Origin: Andrena cerasifolii
Lineage: Eukaryota; Arthropoda; Insecta; Hymenoptera; Andrenidae
NCBI RefSeq assembly: GCF_050908995.1
Contig: NC_135121.1
Coordinates: 3,100,001-3,164,000, forward strand
Direction of reading: 5' to 3'
Length of the DNA: 64,000 nt
How positions within the stretch are numbered: the first letter of the stretch is position 1; each line of letters starts with the position of its first letter. A program made the position numbers and the translations under genes. The notes beneath the pieces are model-generated. The model worked only from the letters and a program-made list of their open reading frames with translations. It made no database searches and was not told the origin of the DNA. Below, piece by piece: positions 1-12,400 of this stretch.

Positions 1-266
1 TGGGATGGAAATCTCACAGCATGCAACAACACTCCAACGCCACTGAAAGTGTTGAAAATGGTTCATCCATTTCGCTCTGGCAAGTACTTCCCAATGGCGA
101 ATTACAATTGCAACACACCTTTTGGACAGAAATCAATTTTCATACTTATGATTTCCATATTTTAGCACTGTTTTATAATATTGTATTTGCTGTGTTCGAT
201 GCATGTGGCAAGTACGATAAAACGACATAAAGTTGCATTACTTAACAAATTTGCATTATTTTTTAG
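1..266 (+). other. Intron sequence upstream of the first kringle exon
   Basis: No kringle first half is visible here. A frame starting at position 1 stays open for about 55 codons (including GKYFPMANYNCN), but I cannot place it in a domain. I treat it as intron. Confidence 0.4.
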
Positions 267-435
267 AATCCTAAATTTGACGAAAACAACTTTCCGGAAC
301 AATCGCGCAAGAAAGCTGATAACTTTTGCAGAAACCCTACGGGCGACATTGGAGGACCATGGTGTTACGTTGAACAAGAACACTTTGAATATGTTCAGAA
401 AGAATACTGTGATGTTCCATTCTGTGATGACAGAG
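267..435 (+). CDS. Exon: C-terminal half of a kringle domain
   Basis: Acceptor TTTTTTAG before 267 and donor G|GTATTC after 435. The frame starting at 267 (AAT CCT AAA) reads through to the donor and contains the kringle hallmarks FCRNPTGDIGGPWCY, then a YCDVPFC tail. That gives four of the six kringle cysteines in the right order (third to sixth). Length is 56 codons plus one base, ending in phase 1. The first half of this kringle is not seen in positions 1-266, so its exon lies upstream of the window. The exon at 58224-58348 supplies a first half with the matching phase, but for the next kringle. Confidence 0.85.
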
Positions 436-3400
436 GTATTCTTCACGTATATTAATCCCTTCGGTACTATAGACGAGATATCTCGCGAACCGATACCAGC
501 CGTTTTACGTTGTTGACGAGATATCTCGCGACTCAACACAATACCGACGATTTAACTTTATAGACGAAATATTTCACAACTAATTCTATTCGTACGACTA
601 AAAGGAAGAAATAAATACATTTTATCAGTTTTCTGAAATTAATTATTTTGTTTTATATGAAATAACTCGAAACATAGTGTTATACATAAAGCAACATTAC
701 AATATTAACAACAATACCGCGTTTCCGTACATTTCCCATTTTCTGTGCAACGTTTCGTTTGGTATTTTTTCTTTGGCGTCTGCGATATTGTTGCAAGGAA
801 ACATCGAGGCTTCAGACGAAGTGGGTGTCTTTGACTGCATTTTCTTTCTCGACTTTGATGTGGGGTGCAATGTTCTTCTAACAAACCACGAACGATATCT
901 TCTTTCATTTGCAAATAACTTTTATTCTCTTCGTGGAGCCATTGCCACACCACGAGGTAATTATGGATTCTTATATCTAGTAAATGCAAAAATTACTTCT
1001 TGTACCACTTTATGCTCTTGCGTAAAGAAGAACATCCGTGGAAGACTTTGTGACCCCGTTATGGGTGGGGTCCGGAGAGACGGAGGAGGAGATTGGTGCC
1101 GTCACCGTCAACATGCCAATGTCGAGCGAAGTATTCTAAGTAGTCTGGGCCTACAAACGCTTTATGCCTGTACTTTGACCTGTTAATTACAACGTCGGTG
1201 GTTTGCAATCGCGGAACGGCAGCGTTTTGGCACCGACGGTATATCGCGACGGTGTTCGGTCGCGGTGTCGTGACCCCTTTATCTGCATTCCGGACGTCTA
1301 TCCAGTCGAGAAGATTATTCGCGCAAGGGAAACCAGGTGTACGTTAATTGGCTTGGATTCGATTCACCGCGGAACTCGTGAATACGCGACAAGGATATTC
1401 TATGATTCGCGATCATAAACGTACTCTATGCTACTGAAATACACAAACACATATAAACATACACACACGCACACGCGCGCGCACACACACACATACACAT
1501 TGTACGTTTAATCCTTCACATTGTCCTTCTTCTTCTCGTATATGCGCACCATTGATCTTAATAAAAGAAGGGAAAAAATATATACATATATACATATACA
1601 GGATGTAACAAAAATGATTCCGTTCCTTGAAAGGGGTGATTCGTGGGGTGATTGCAAACAACTTTTTCCTTAACGAAAATATTGTCCGAAGCTTCTTTAA
1701 TGACATATTAACAAAAAATCCCGACTAATCAGAGCGCGAACCTGCCGGTCGAGCTCCCGCGGCAGCGTTGGCTAAGCGGTAGGCGGCTGCGCTCGTACTA
1801 CGAACAAGCAAGTCGATATGTATCGAACGAAATTGCGTAAAATGGCAAATGAAAAAGACGTAAAAGGTACGTGTCCACTTGGGAGTAAAACTCGCGCGAG
1901 AAGCTCTCGAAAGTATTTCGCGCAAGTGGACACTACGTCCGAGAGTGACTGTCGGAGAGCGACATTCAACTCTCAGAGAGCGAACGCGTTGCAACTTGCT
2001 CTCGAGTGGATACATAATAATATTACTATCCGACAGCGGCTTCCGAAATACGAACCAGGTTCGTATTCTGCGAGTGCTGTCGCGAGAGTAGGTATTCTGG
2101 GTTATGTAGTAGGCTCGTGTCGCAGCGGACACGGCGTTGCCAGATAGGCGTTGCGAGGCACGGCGTTGCCAGATAGGCGTTGCGAGGCACGGCGTTGCTA
2201 GAGAAGTGTTGTTAGGCAGTTAGCCGGGAGAACTGCGCTGCCAAGGCAGTTTGCGTCGAGCCGAGTGGCGAGACACATTTTATGTATGCCATTTATTTAT
2301 TTTATATAACTATTTCATTTCATCCACCCAGCAATTTCTCTTTCTACGTTGCTTCTTTCTGTTTTTTTTTTTTTTAAATATTATAAGCAATAATCAAAGC
2401 ACTAAGTTTTTGCACATCCATAATCACGGTCTCACTTCGTTTGTAGCTTAAAAGAAACTGAGAGAAACCGCAGAGAGTAGGCGCAGACCAATTTCTAGTG
2501 GATACGGTACTGAGAGTTCTTCTATCGGATAGTAAGCTCTCGGCGAGTTTTCTCTCGCCTATCTGAGAGTAAAATTTTTTTAAATTACTCTCAAGTTGAC
2601 ACACAATTTGAGAGTAACTATCGAGAGTAACTTGCGCGATATAACAAATAAAATCTAACATTTTGTCATGGTTTGTTTGTCATTTAAAGTGAATGAATAA
2701 AGGATAAATTGATGAAAATAGTATGTAACGTAAAAAGACGAATACGCAGGTTTTTTTAGAAGAATCGAAAATAATAACTATTTTCAGTTACTTTATTGGT
2801 GATTATTATTTTTTAAATTTAACGCAGGCTATAACTTATTTCCGGCGACGCTGTGTGGGGGAACCGAGCGTTCCACGCGTGCCTACGCACTAACCAGTCG
2901 CTCTGTAGGCCGACTGCAGAGCGGACCATGCGAGCGGAGAATAACCAATGCGTAATAGTCGAGCCCAATTCCTATTGCTGCGTTCCCAGTACTGCGAATA
3001 TGTATAAATACTGGCACGATAGCCCATAGAGATTCATTCAGATTCATTCAGCTATTCGATCGATTCCATTCAATGACTCGAGCACTAGATAGATTCATTC
3101 GAAAGATCATATTACTAGTATTGTATAATTTCGTAAGAATGTATTAACACTTTGTGAACAGTACCTATCTAGTATATTGATACCGGAATAACATGGATAC
3201 AGGTTTGCAAATATTTCTGCACTTTCCATAGTATGTATAATTATCAATTTTTTTTTAGTTTTATCGGAATTATTGACGTTATTTTTTTAAATAACGTCAA
3301 ACTTTGGTATGAATTGTATATTAACACTTTTTTATGAACTTGCTTAATAATATTCAGCATTTTCAATGCGAAAAATGGGGTATTACATTTTGCCCCTATT

Positions 3401-6400
3401 TCTTGGGATTCAGCCCCACTGTATGATATAGAAAACCGACAATTATTCCATTATTGGCAAATATTGTCAAATCTTGTTTTCGCAGTTGCAACGACAAATA
3501 TATGTTGATTATACAAGTTCGTGGAAGGTAACTAAAAAACCGATAATTACTGATATTTTTTCAATGGGTTTCTTATGGAAAAACTGTATGTAACTAATTA
3601 TTTGCTATCACTTTGCAAAATCGATACTACTCATTTCGGACCCCAATTTTTTTTCTTTTGTATTACCAAACTTTAAAAGACTCAATTTAAAATTCTGCAC
3701 AAAACAAAAAATTTGACACGTCTTTACACACAGATCAGAAGATCCGCCATGATATTTTGCCCTTTTCTAGGAGCTCATATTATTAGTTTACAAGAAATAT
3801 ATAAAGAAAACATAATCCCATAACTTTTGGATTTCGACTAGTTTCCCCTATTTCTTGGGATTCTGTCCCACTGTCGCGATGGATCGCGCGGCGGTCGCCG
3901 CTAGGGCTCAGTTTGGAGGAGTCAAGCCGCTGATGGCCGCCGCACTAGCCGCCCGCTAGGAGGAGATTCCGCCATAATGGCTGAAAACAGACACTCGTCG
4001 CATTGTGCTGCGTCTCGAGTAGCCTAGATAGCTGCCGAGGCAGACGCACTGACAACAGCGGTCGAACGCGTCTAGGAAAACAGATGCATACATCTCCATA
4101 AGAGCAGTGCTTAGGGTGTGGCCGCCGCCATCCGCCACGGCGGCGGATCGCGTGTTGGAAATCCTACCTTTATATGCGGCGCCGCGCGAACTTCGCGAGC
4201 GAGAGCGCTGCTCGGCGCGCAGCCATCTCGCGGCCGCGCTCGGTAGCGGCGGGCCGCGCCAGGCGCGAGTAGTGGGGGGAAGATCAGCGTCCCACCGTTA
4301 TAACTCGTTGCACCGTGCATCGTTTTTATAATTATTGGGTTATTAATAAAAGCACCACCTTTTGCTTGTGATAAATGTTTAATCTGCTTAGAATATATTT
4401 AGCTTTGTTCGTATAAACCACTACCCTAACTGAATGACATTCGAAGAACAAATTCCATAATTAGAATGTTTATTACATACTTTCGGATCGAAACAATCGT
4501 GTTATATGACAACCTAATGGGCTTGTTAATTTCCAAATATTGCGCCGCCTTCGAGAACTCAAGGATATTTAGGTTTACTGTTCAAACGGTTCAGGAGAGC
4601 CGACGTCTGTTCTTGTACACAAAAAATCGACAGCTTGTATACGAAAACCCGAGGTTTTGTGTAATTATTTATTTCAATTTTTTATTTTATGTAAATATTT
4701 AATGAAATTTGAGATATTTAACGTCAAAGGCTCAGGTTGCGCTCGATTAACGAAAGTCTCAGAATGCTTACACATTGTCGAGGCACAGCCCGGCCAATGT
4801 TTCATAAAAATAATTCATAAAACAAAATTTTATAATAAAGACGTTTGGAACGTAACATCATTTTTAGTCTGAAATATATTTATAATTGAGGAGTTAGCAC
4901 ATACAAAATCTACTTATCATACAGCAACTCTTAGAAAATAGTAACATACATTTAATTTGTATGTACGGAAATTTTTATTTTCCAGATTGCCTGATATTTG
5001 CCAAAAATGTATCAAGTTACTCTGTAATAACAAAGTTGAATGGACGTGATGGTAACATTTCATTTTGGATTAAGTTATGGAACCCTAATGACGAAAAAAA
5101 GGTATGTTTTATTTCTTGCAACATTTTCAATGTGTACACTTATGTTAGGTATTAAGGGGGGAAGGCACTGTAAGAAATCGGAAAAATCGATTTTTCTTTT
5201 TTTTATATTTTCTGAAAGGCATAGGTTTCAAGCACAGATAGGCATTATTTAAATGAAAAAATATTTAAATAACGTATCAAATAAAAAAGATTTTATCTTT
5301 ATTTGTCACGAATTAGAATAATTCGAGACAAATTACAACCGAGTCGGTTTCTTCGTCGGCGCAAATATTGATTTGCCGTCAATCTACAGCCGAGCGCTAT
5401 ATCGACCGGACGTATAAAATTTACTCATTCTCCTTTGCAATATAATATTTATTGTTCATAACATTGTGTACAGACAATTGTTATATTTATGTTGTGTGTT
5501 TCTTTGTGTATCAATAATTAATTTTGCGACGATCGCCATCCAGGGAACTTCCCATTGGCGCAACAATATAAAAAACCTTCTAGAACGATCTCGCCTCAGC
5601 GCTAGCGAATCGCCACGTTGAGTTTTATTCCAAAGCATTTTTTACTAAAGTATTCACTGTAATCATTAAATCATTTAATAAAATTTATCGAGTTTGGTTC
5701 CTCGATCATGACTGTGTATATCTCGGCATCACCAAGCCACAAAATTGGTGACCCCAACTTGATACAACCGGATTGCGTGTACCACGTGTTCCCGCGGTAA
5801 TCTACAACGAACTTTGAGCCGGGCATTCAGGAACTATTCAAGATGCCTACAAGCCTGCTCACCTGGGATAACATTGCCTTAACGATCGAAGATTCCACGC
5901 TTGACGAGCACAGCTCAACCATGATACACAACCTTCAAAACGGCGGACACAGGAGCCCTAGTCACCGGCCGGCCACGTTAATGAGGAATTGATTGCGGCA
6001 CTCAGGAAAGTGCAACTACCACCATTCCTAAAAGATAGACCTGACATTTGGTTCTTCATGATTGAAGCAGAATTTCAGGCATCAGAGATAAGAGGAGGGG
6101 ATGCAGCCAAATACAATGTGACAGGGTATTATTTGGCACCACCCTGCAAATTCCAGGAGACTTCTTCGTCCACAAGGACCTACCAGCTGATCCTGAAATT
6201 TTTATTTAAAAATACAGGGAACACATGAGGGCTATTCGCCCAACACCAACAGTACATCGCATCAAGACAAAGATATTCGTGCAATTAAACATGCGGGGAT
6301 ACCGCGCGACGCTAAAGAAGCGACCATGACAGACCTGCCGCTAGCCTGGCTAGCCCGTTATGGTAGCATTCATAGCGTCGCGCGCTCTCCTTGACAACGG

Positions 6401-9400
6401 AAGGCACGCTGCGTTAGACAGCGCTGCCCTAAACCAGGGCTGAGCAACTTGTTCGCCGCTGCGCGCTGCACAATCCCCATTACCAGTAAGTCGGTTCCTC
6501 CACCATCAGCAATATCAGCTATGTAAGAGCGAGAGTTTCGTGTGGCTATTTAGAGCCGCGCTGTCAAGTGTAGCAACTCAGAACCGTCTGTCGCATCTGG
6601 GGTTATAAAGTAATTTGGGCCTACGTGCATTTCGTTTTGGTGCTTCTCATAGACAACGCAGCTCCGTCTTTATTAAGTTATTTAAACGAGCATCGACACA
6701 TCGCGAAGTAGACAAACATTCGGTCGACTCGCGAGTTTACGTCGAAAAACTTTAAGTTTATTTATTAACAGTTATTAGTGTGAATTGTCTGAGTGTCTGT
6801 GTCCCTGTTTTTTTCGTGGGCAATTTTAGTGCACGTTGAGGGACAGCATCCAATATGTTTGCATTCATTTTTGGAAAGAAAATCTCAACATTTCATCGGT
6901 AATGCTATCGTGATGATCAATAAAAAATATAAAGATATGAATTTTCGTTAGTAGCTGACTCGTGTGGCATACCAGATACGTGTGGGCGGAGGGTTTTTTT
7001 GTAACGAATAAGCAACACCGTGGTGAGGGTCGTTTCGCATGCACGCACCGATCTTGCATACGAACAGGGATTACTATAATAGATTTTTGCGCGGTCGCCT
7101 TAGCTAGAGCAATGGCTTAATGCAATGGGAGGCGTTACAGAATCTTTACATGAATGCCAGTTTATGTCGATTTTTTTATAATAATTTTATACAATTGTTA
7201 ATTACTTTTTCTTAACTTGTTTTAACAAAATCACACATTACTTGCAGGGTGAGGCGAGAATTTTGCTTAGTCTTCTACCAGTTCCCGCTTCTGCTGAAAA
7301 AATAGCTGAAGAGTGGAGTGCTGGTGTTGAGCTGATGTTTTCAAACTTTGGCAGTGGCCAAACGTTTCCAACGCATGATGTTAGTATTAATTATTTTGAA
7401 CATTTCAAGATATATATCATTTTTGTTGGATCACTTTGATTACTCAGTCAATTAATGACTCATAAAGATAGTTATCGTTGTTAAGAAACTAATTACGTGA
7501 TTTGCACTCTGGAAAGAGGTTTTTAATTCCTGTCGCAAATCATCTTAATGTTGATTGATTGATTTGCAATGGCTATTCATAAATTCATTATAAATTTTAC
7601 CTGCCAATAATCTTTAGAGCGGTCTATAGTGTAGAATAGGTGTAATAGGTGCGAGGATTTGTTTCAGTTTATATACGAATTGGTTAATAATTACAACATG
7701 AACATTAAATCTGTGAGAAAGTTTTGTCTCTGCATAACATTTGTGCTTATACAGTTATGGATACCTTGTAGTGAAACTGTTTATATGCAGAACGTGCTGG
7801 TTATTGTTACAATTACTATTTTTTTTTTTTACTTCTATTCAGCGAATATGAACAAATTATATTATATAAGTTTTGTATGAATTATCACAAAAAGTTTACC
7901 TATTGGAGAAGAATTTGTTGTTCTCCTCTTACAATTTGTTGTCATAACGTGAAACTAGTTACTGATAAAAGTAGTTACTGAATATGAAACATAAATACTA
8001 TACTCTTCTTATCAAGAGACACGGTAGTGTCTCGCGTCAAGTACATACGCAGCGCGAGACGACCGTGCCTATATTACGCCAAACACTATTTGGAAGAATC
8101 TTTCGATTATCGAATCTCAGTAATGGTTGATCCGATTAATTTTTTAATGGTATTAATTAGAGATCCCTATTTCACGTGTAGTAAACGTATCCGAACTTCA
8201 GGTATGTAAGTATTTGCGGGTATCCGTGTAATTTTTAATACACGGATACCCGCAAATACTTACATACCTCCATCCCATCGGACTGAAATTTTATTTTATT
8301 AAAATAATTTAATTTTGTCTCGAGGGGAAAGTTGACTCTATAAATGTGATAAAGCGACTGTTTTTTTAATCCCGTTTCCTGCGAGAGACACGCAGAATGT
8401 GGGGCACAGTCCTTTATTTTTGAGTTCGTCGAAAATTTCCTCGAACTTAAAGCAAGTTTAAATTTTTTGAAAGAGTCAACTTCGTCAAATTGGAGACAGA
8501 TCTTGTTTCCTAGGTGTTTGATGGTGAACGTCTTCCCGAAATCGCTGACGAGTTCGCGTTCAAATTTGGCAATGTTATACTCGAAGTTTGAAATATATAA
8601 CGGGGGTGGGGGGTTTAACGGTACGAGTAACGATGTTGTTTACAGTGGGTCCCACGGAACTGGGACGTCCGGCAGGAGGATTAACAGAGCTCTGGGTCGC
8701 CTTGTTTACTTCCGGCGAGGTTTTTTTGACCGAGCCGGAGGATGTCGTAGGAAGGTCGTTTGCTGGTTTGAACGCAGCAAGGACTGAAAAACGGTTGGAA
8801 AGTGGGATGCTAGGAATAGCCTCGTGCTCCATATTTAGATCCGCGGATAACTGTGAGCTGGATGTTTTTGCGTTTTACCTGCTGTCTTATTATCGCGCTT
8901 ATTTCTTTTTCTCGAGGCGTTTCTCGTCCCTAGTTTTCGCATACGACTGCAGTTTTGGGAGATAAGTCGGAATTTTCAGAAGAAGTGGAGCCCGGAAGGG
9001 CTTCTAGGGATGCATCTGCCCGCCTTTATCCCGAGGTCGAGCTCAATGTAATTTTAGGAATGTTGAAAATGGAGGTACTCTCCATTCTAGCGAAGTTAAG
9101 GGCGTCTAGGGAAGTCCCGACATTCTTTAGGAGGTCCTAAGGGACCCTGGATTTGTCCAAATTACCGTCTGAGGCAATAGTTATTCCTATTCCTACCCCC
9201 CCAGAGTTAGATGGAAAACAAGATCCTTGGGTGGATCGTAAACAAAAAGATCCAAAAGGGAGGTCGCTGGCGATGTAATGTACAGTGGGAAGCAGGTTGG
9301 AGAGTCAGAGAGCACAGAAGAAGCACACGTAATTCAGAGAAACACTGTGGTCGCGAGTGAAGCCAGAGCAGGAGCACTCACTACGACGTACACGCGAGGA

Positions 9401-12400
9401 GTGATTAGTGACTGATGACTCCCGCGGGGAGAATCGCGTTCACGATTATCACGACACGTCCCCAATTCAGGCCCCAATAATGTATCCTCATAGTGCAGTA
9501 TACCTCATAGTCACATACCGTCTAACACTCAAAATGTAGTCATGAACGCTACAAATATTACTGTTTTACTCGCTATATAACAGTCACTGTTCCGCACTGA
9601 GCTGACTCGGTTTTAAGTTGCGTGGCGCGGAAGTTCGACCGCTAATATTCAACTGTTAATATCTCGAGAACGAAACCTCGGATCCCAAAACGGTATAGAA
9701 CGTTTCAATATCTTTTTGCATCAGGAAATTGCATGTTCCGAGAAGTCCCTGAATTTTGGAACACCCTGTATAATTATTATATAATAAATTCAATGATTCG
9801 AACATGTATTCGCGAGAATCTAAGCGGGATCTTCGCGCACGCGGCTCGCTGTGAGGATTCGTTGTTTACAGTTTTTACACATATTCGAACACTCTATTGT
9901 TGAGATTAAACCATCGTCAAAAGAAAGAGGTTCTCAGCCTGAATTCAAATACCAATATGGACATATAGAAATCTATTTATTTAACGCAAAGGTGTCATGT
10001 TATTAGATACACACGGGAAGGGGTTTCCCAAAACGCTGTGCGTTGTCACATCTTTTCTAAAGATATTATTATGAATATTAAGGTAATATTAAAAGTTGTC
10101 TCCTTCTTTATAGACGATATGAGATGCAATTATGCATAACTCATCCAATAATTCTACCTTGTCCACTATACACAATATGGAGTGCCGGTCGTCGATCGTC
10201 TGCCCCCCACCCGCAGGAGATCGATGCCGCGGTGCGAGCACAATTGGCGACCGCCGGAGGAATCGGCGCCGATGGCGGTACCTTGTGATTCCCGCAGCTA
10301 AACCTCGCGGGGTGGCAGTGATAAGGCGCCACACAAGCCCAAATCAGCAGAAACGGGCCAGAGCGGTTCCACGCCAGGAGCTCTCATGCGGAACCTCCTG
10401 CTACCGCAGACGTACTGATGCCACGTACCTCGACCACGTCAAGGTCGGCTGCCGCTCCGGACATCTGCACCCAGAGCCAAACCGCAGGTCACGACTAACA
10501 CGGCACGAAATCCCCGCCTACGCATCAAACGACCGACCCCTGATCCTTCACCCGAGCTAGCCGCTCTCGCCACCCTGTTCGCCACCGACCACCAACGCAA
10601 CCCACCCGTCCGCGCTCTCCGTAGCACACCGTATTCCCCGTTAACGCAAACGCAAATAATTATATTATTAGGTATAAGTGATAGATTAAGACACGACGAT
10701 TGTAAGCCACCAGACTGACTGCAATAAAAACGGTTGTTTCGTCCGGACCATTCAGCATCAATTCATTCGATCAAAGGCACCTGGCACATTAACTAAACAT
10801 CCCTTGTTTGGTCCCACCGGTGACCGCCGTACAAAGTATAAAATCCACAATCAGAATGTTTATGACATATTTTCGGATCGAAACAGTAGTGTTATATTAG
10901 AACCTAATGGACTTGATAATTTCAAAATATCGTTTTCGAGAATTCAAGTATATGCGCGTTTACTGTTCGAGCGCCTTAGAAGAGCACACGACTGTTCTTA
11001 TACATAAGAAATCCCAAGGTTTTGTGTTATTACGGGCAGTTACGAAGGAGGAACGAGCAATTTTTAAATGAAAGTTGAGATTGTTACCGTCAAGGGCTCA
11101 GGTTGTGCTCGATTAGGGAAGATCTCAGAATGTGTACACATTGTCAAGGCACAGCACATTTACAAATAATAAGTTTATAGATACTTTGGGACACCCAGGC
11201 ATGGTTTTTATCGTATAGAACATTTCCTTAACAGAAAAATTAAAAGTATCGTTAAAAACTTGTTTTGCCACCTAATATTTTGTATTTGATAGCGGTATGT
11301 TACTTGCAGGAAGATGACAATTTCGAAAAAACTCCCGAAATTTTACTTGGTACAAAGTGGACTGGAATATGGGTGACATGGGCTGGTGGTTTCATTTCTG
11401 CCGGTATTGATGGTACTTCGAAACCACTAGTTATGCAAGAATATAAAAAGAAATATGGTATAACCAAAATGTATCCTGAAACGTTTTTACATTATGGACT
11501 TCGAGGAACAGATGTTTTATGGGGCACTGCATTCTGCCAAACGTGTAAGTTCTTAATTATTTAAAATTAACATTTTTAAGTAAGGTAGACCAGGGGCGAT
11601 AGTAACAGGGGTGGGGGGGGGTGGAACACGTTAAATATCTCAAAACATATGATAGATATTAACACAAATTTTAGATATATGATGAAGAATGATATTTCGA
11701 ATACACACATCCATATCCTAGCAGTATAGATACACAATAGACATGCATAGTGAAGAAAATAACTTTTCGATACCCTAAAGTAACTTTTCCTTACTGATTG
11801 TAATATAAATACTCCCTTTGCAAGTACATGTTTTCTCTATTTTTTAATATTTAATATGGCAATTTTTAAAGTAATACTGATCGTTACTTATCACTGTTAA
11901 GTGTCTCGTTAAACAAAATTTATAATTTAAGTTAAAAAACCTGGTCGGGGCGATTGTAACATCGGCAATCGGGGTCGGGGGCAATAGGACCGAATAGTGA
12001 CAAAGAAGGATAATTGTATTGTCTTATTTGCATGGAATCCTATAGCACAGCACAAGCAAACCAAATAAAAAATGGGTGCAATGTACTGTAAGGATTGATC
12101 ACATGAAGAATGCACCAGCCAAAACGTTATTTATTTCTGCCACAATTGCGGTAACACATAATTGGTTATAGATTTTACTTTATTCATATATTCTTGTAAT
12201 TTAAATCAATAAATATTTTAATTTTGTAAAGTTAATGACAATGCACTTAAAGTTATTTTGGTAGAAATCATCATGACACGACTTGAATGATATCAGAACA
12301 AAAACCAGGAAAAAATAAAAAAAAATTACTTGTAGAATGTAAATAATTTTATTTTATATTTGGCATAAGTAGGGGAAAATAACATTAAGAAAATATAAGT

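Larger units (their letters stand above)
436..4985 (+). other. 4.55-kb intron with repeats and a GC-rich block
   Basis: Holds a piggyBac fragment, a CA-rich microsatellite and a minisatellite, listed separately. A 30-bp direct repeat beginning CCCCTATTTCTTGGGATTC occurs near 3393 and 3845. The stretch 3875-4330 is markedly GC-rich and CpG-dense with a TATA-like TTTATATG near 4170, so it could be an internal promoter or a transposon 5' region. At about 3000 there is GTATAAATAC followed by two GATTCATTCA copies. I see no exon in 1190-1430, 2270-3870 or 4340-4985. Confidence 0.4.
5102..7247 (+). other. 2.1-kb intron holding an LTR element 5' end
   Basis: Contents: a TTAAGGGG...AAATCGATTTTT repeat end near 5153, the LTR/gag fragment, and two dispersed repeats (6297-6430, 6601-6842), all listed separately. 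Nothing further is recognised in 6843-7247. Confidence 0.5.
7380..11309 (+). other. 3.9-kb intron with hairpin and non-LTR remnant
   Basis: Beyond the listed elements I see a fragment ending GGAACACCCTG|TA near 9770, which looks like the right end of a Tc1-like MITE, and a CG-rich stretch at 10140-10640 with no stable frame. At 10700-10830 there is an AATAAAA signal followed by GGTCCCACCGGTGACCGCC, which might be an LTR edge. 7440-8190 and 9280-9680 hold nothing I recognise. Confidence 0.35.

Noticed and set aside
181..516. 111-codon open frame at the left edge
   Set aside because: It is a different frame over the kringle exon 267-435, whose own frame carries the kringle motifs and splice sites.
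7659..7880. Signal-peptide-like frame (MNIKSVRKFCLCITFVLIQL) as a first exon of the FA gene
   Set aside because: It lies inside the intron between two phase-matched FA exons (7248-7379 and 11310-11544), and no good donor follows it.
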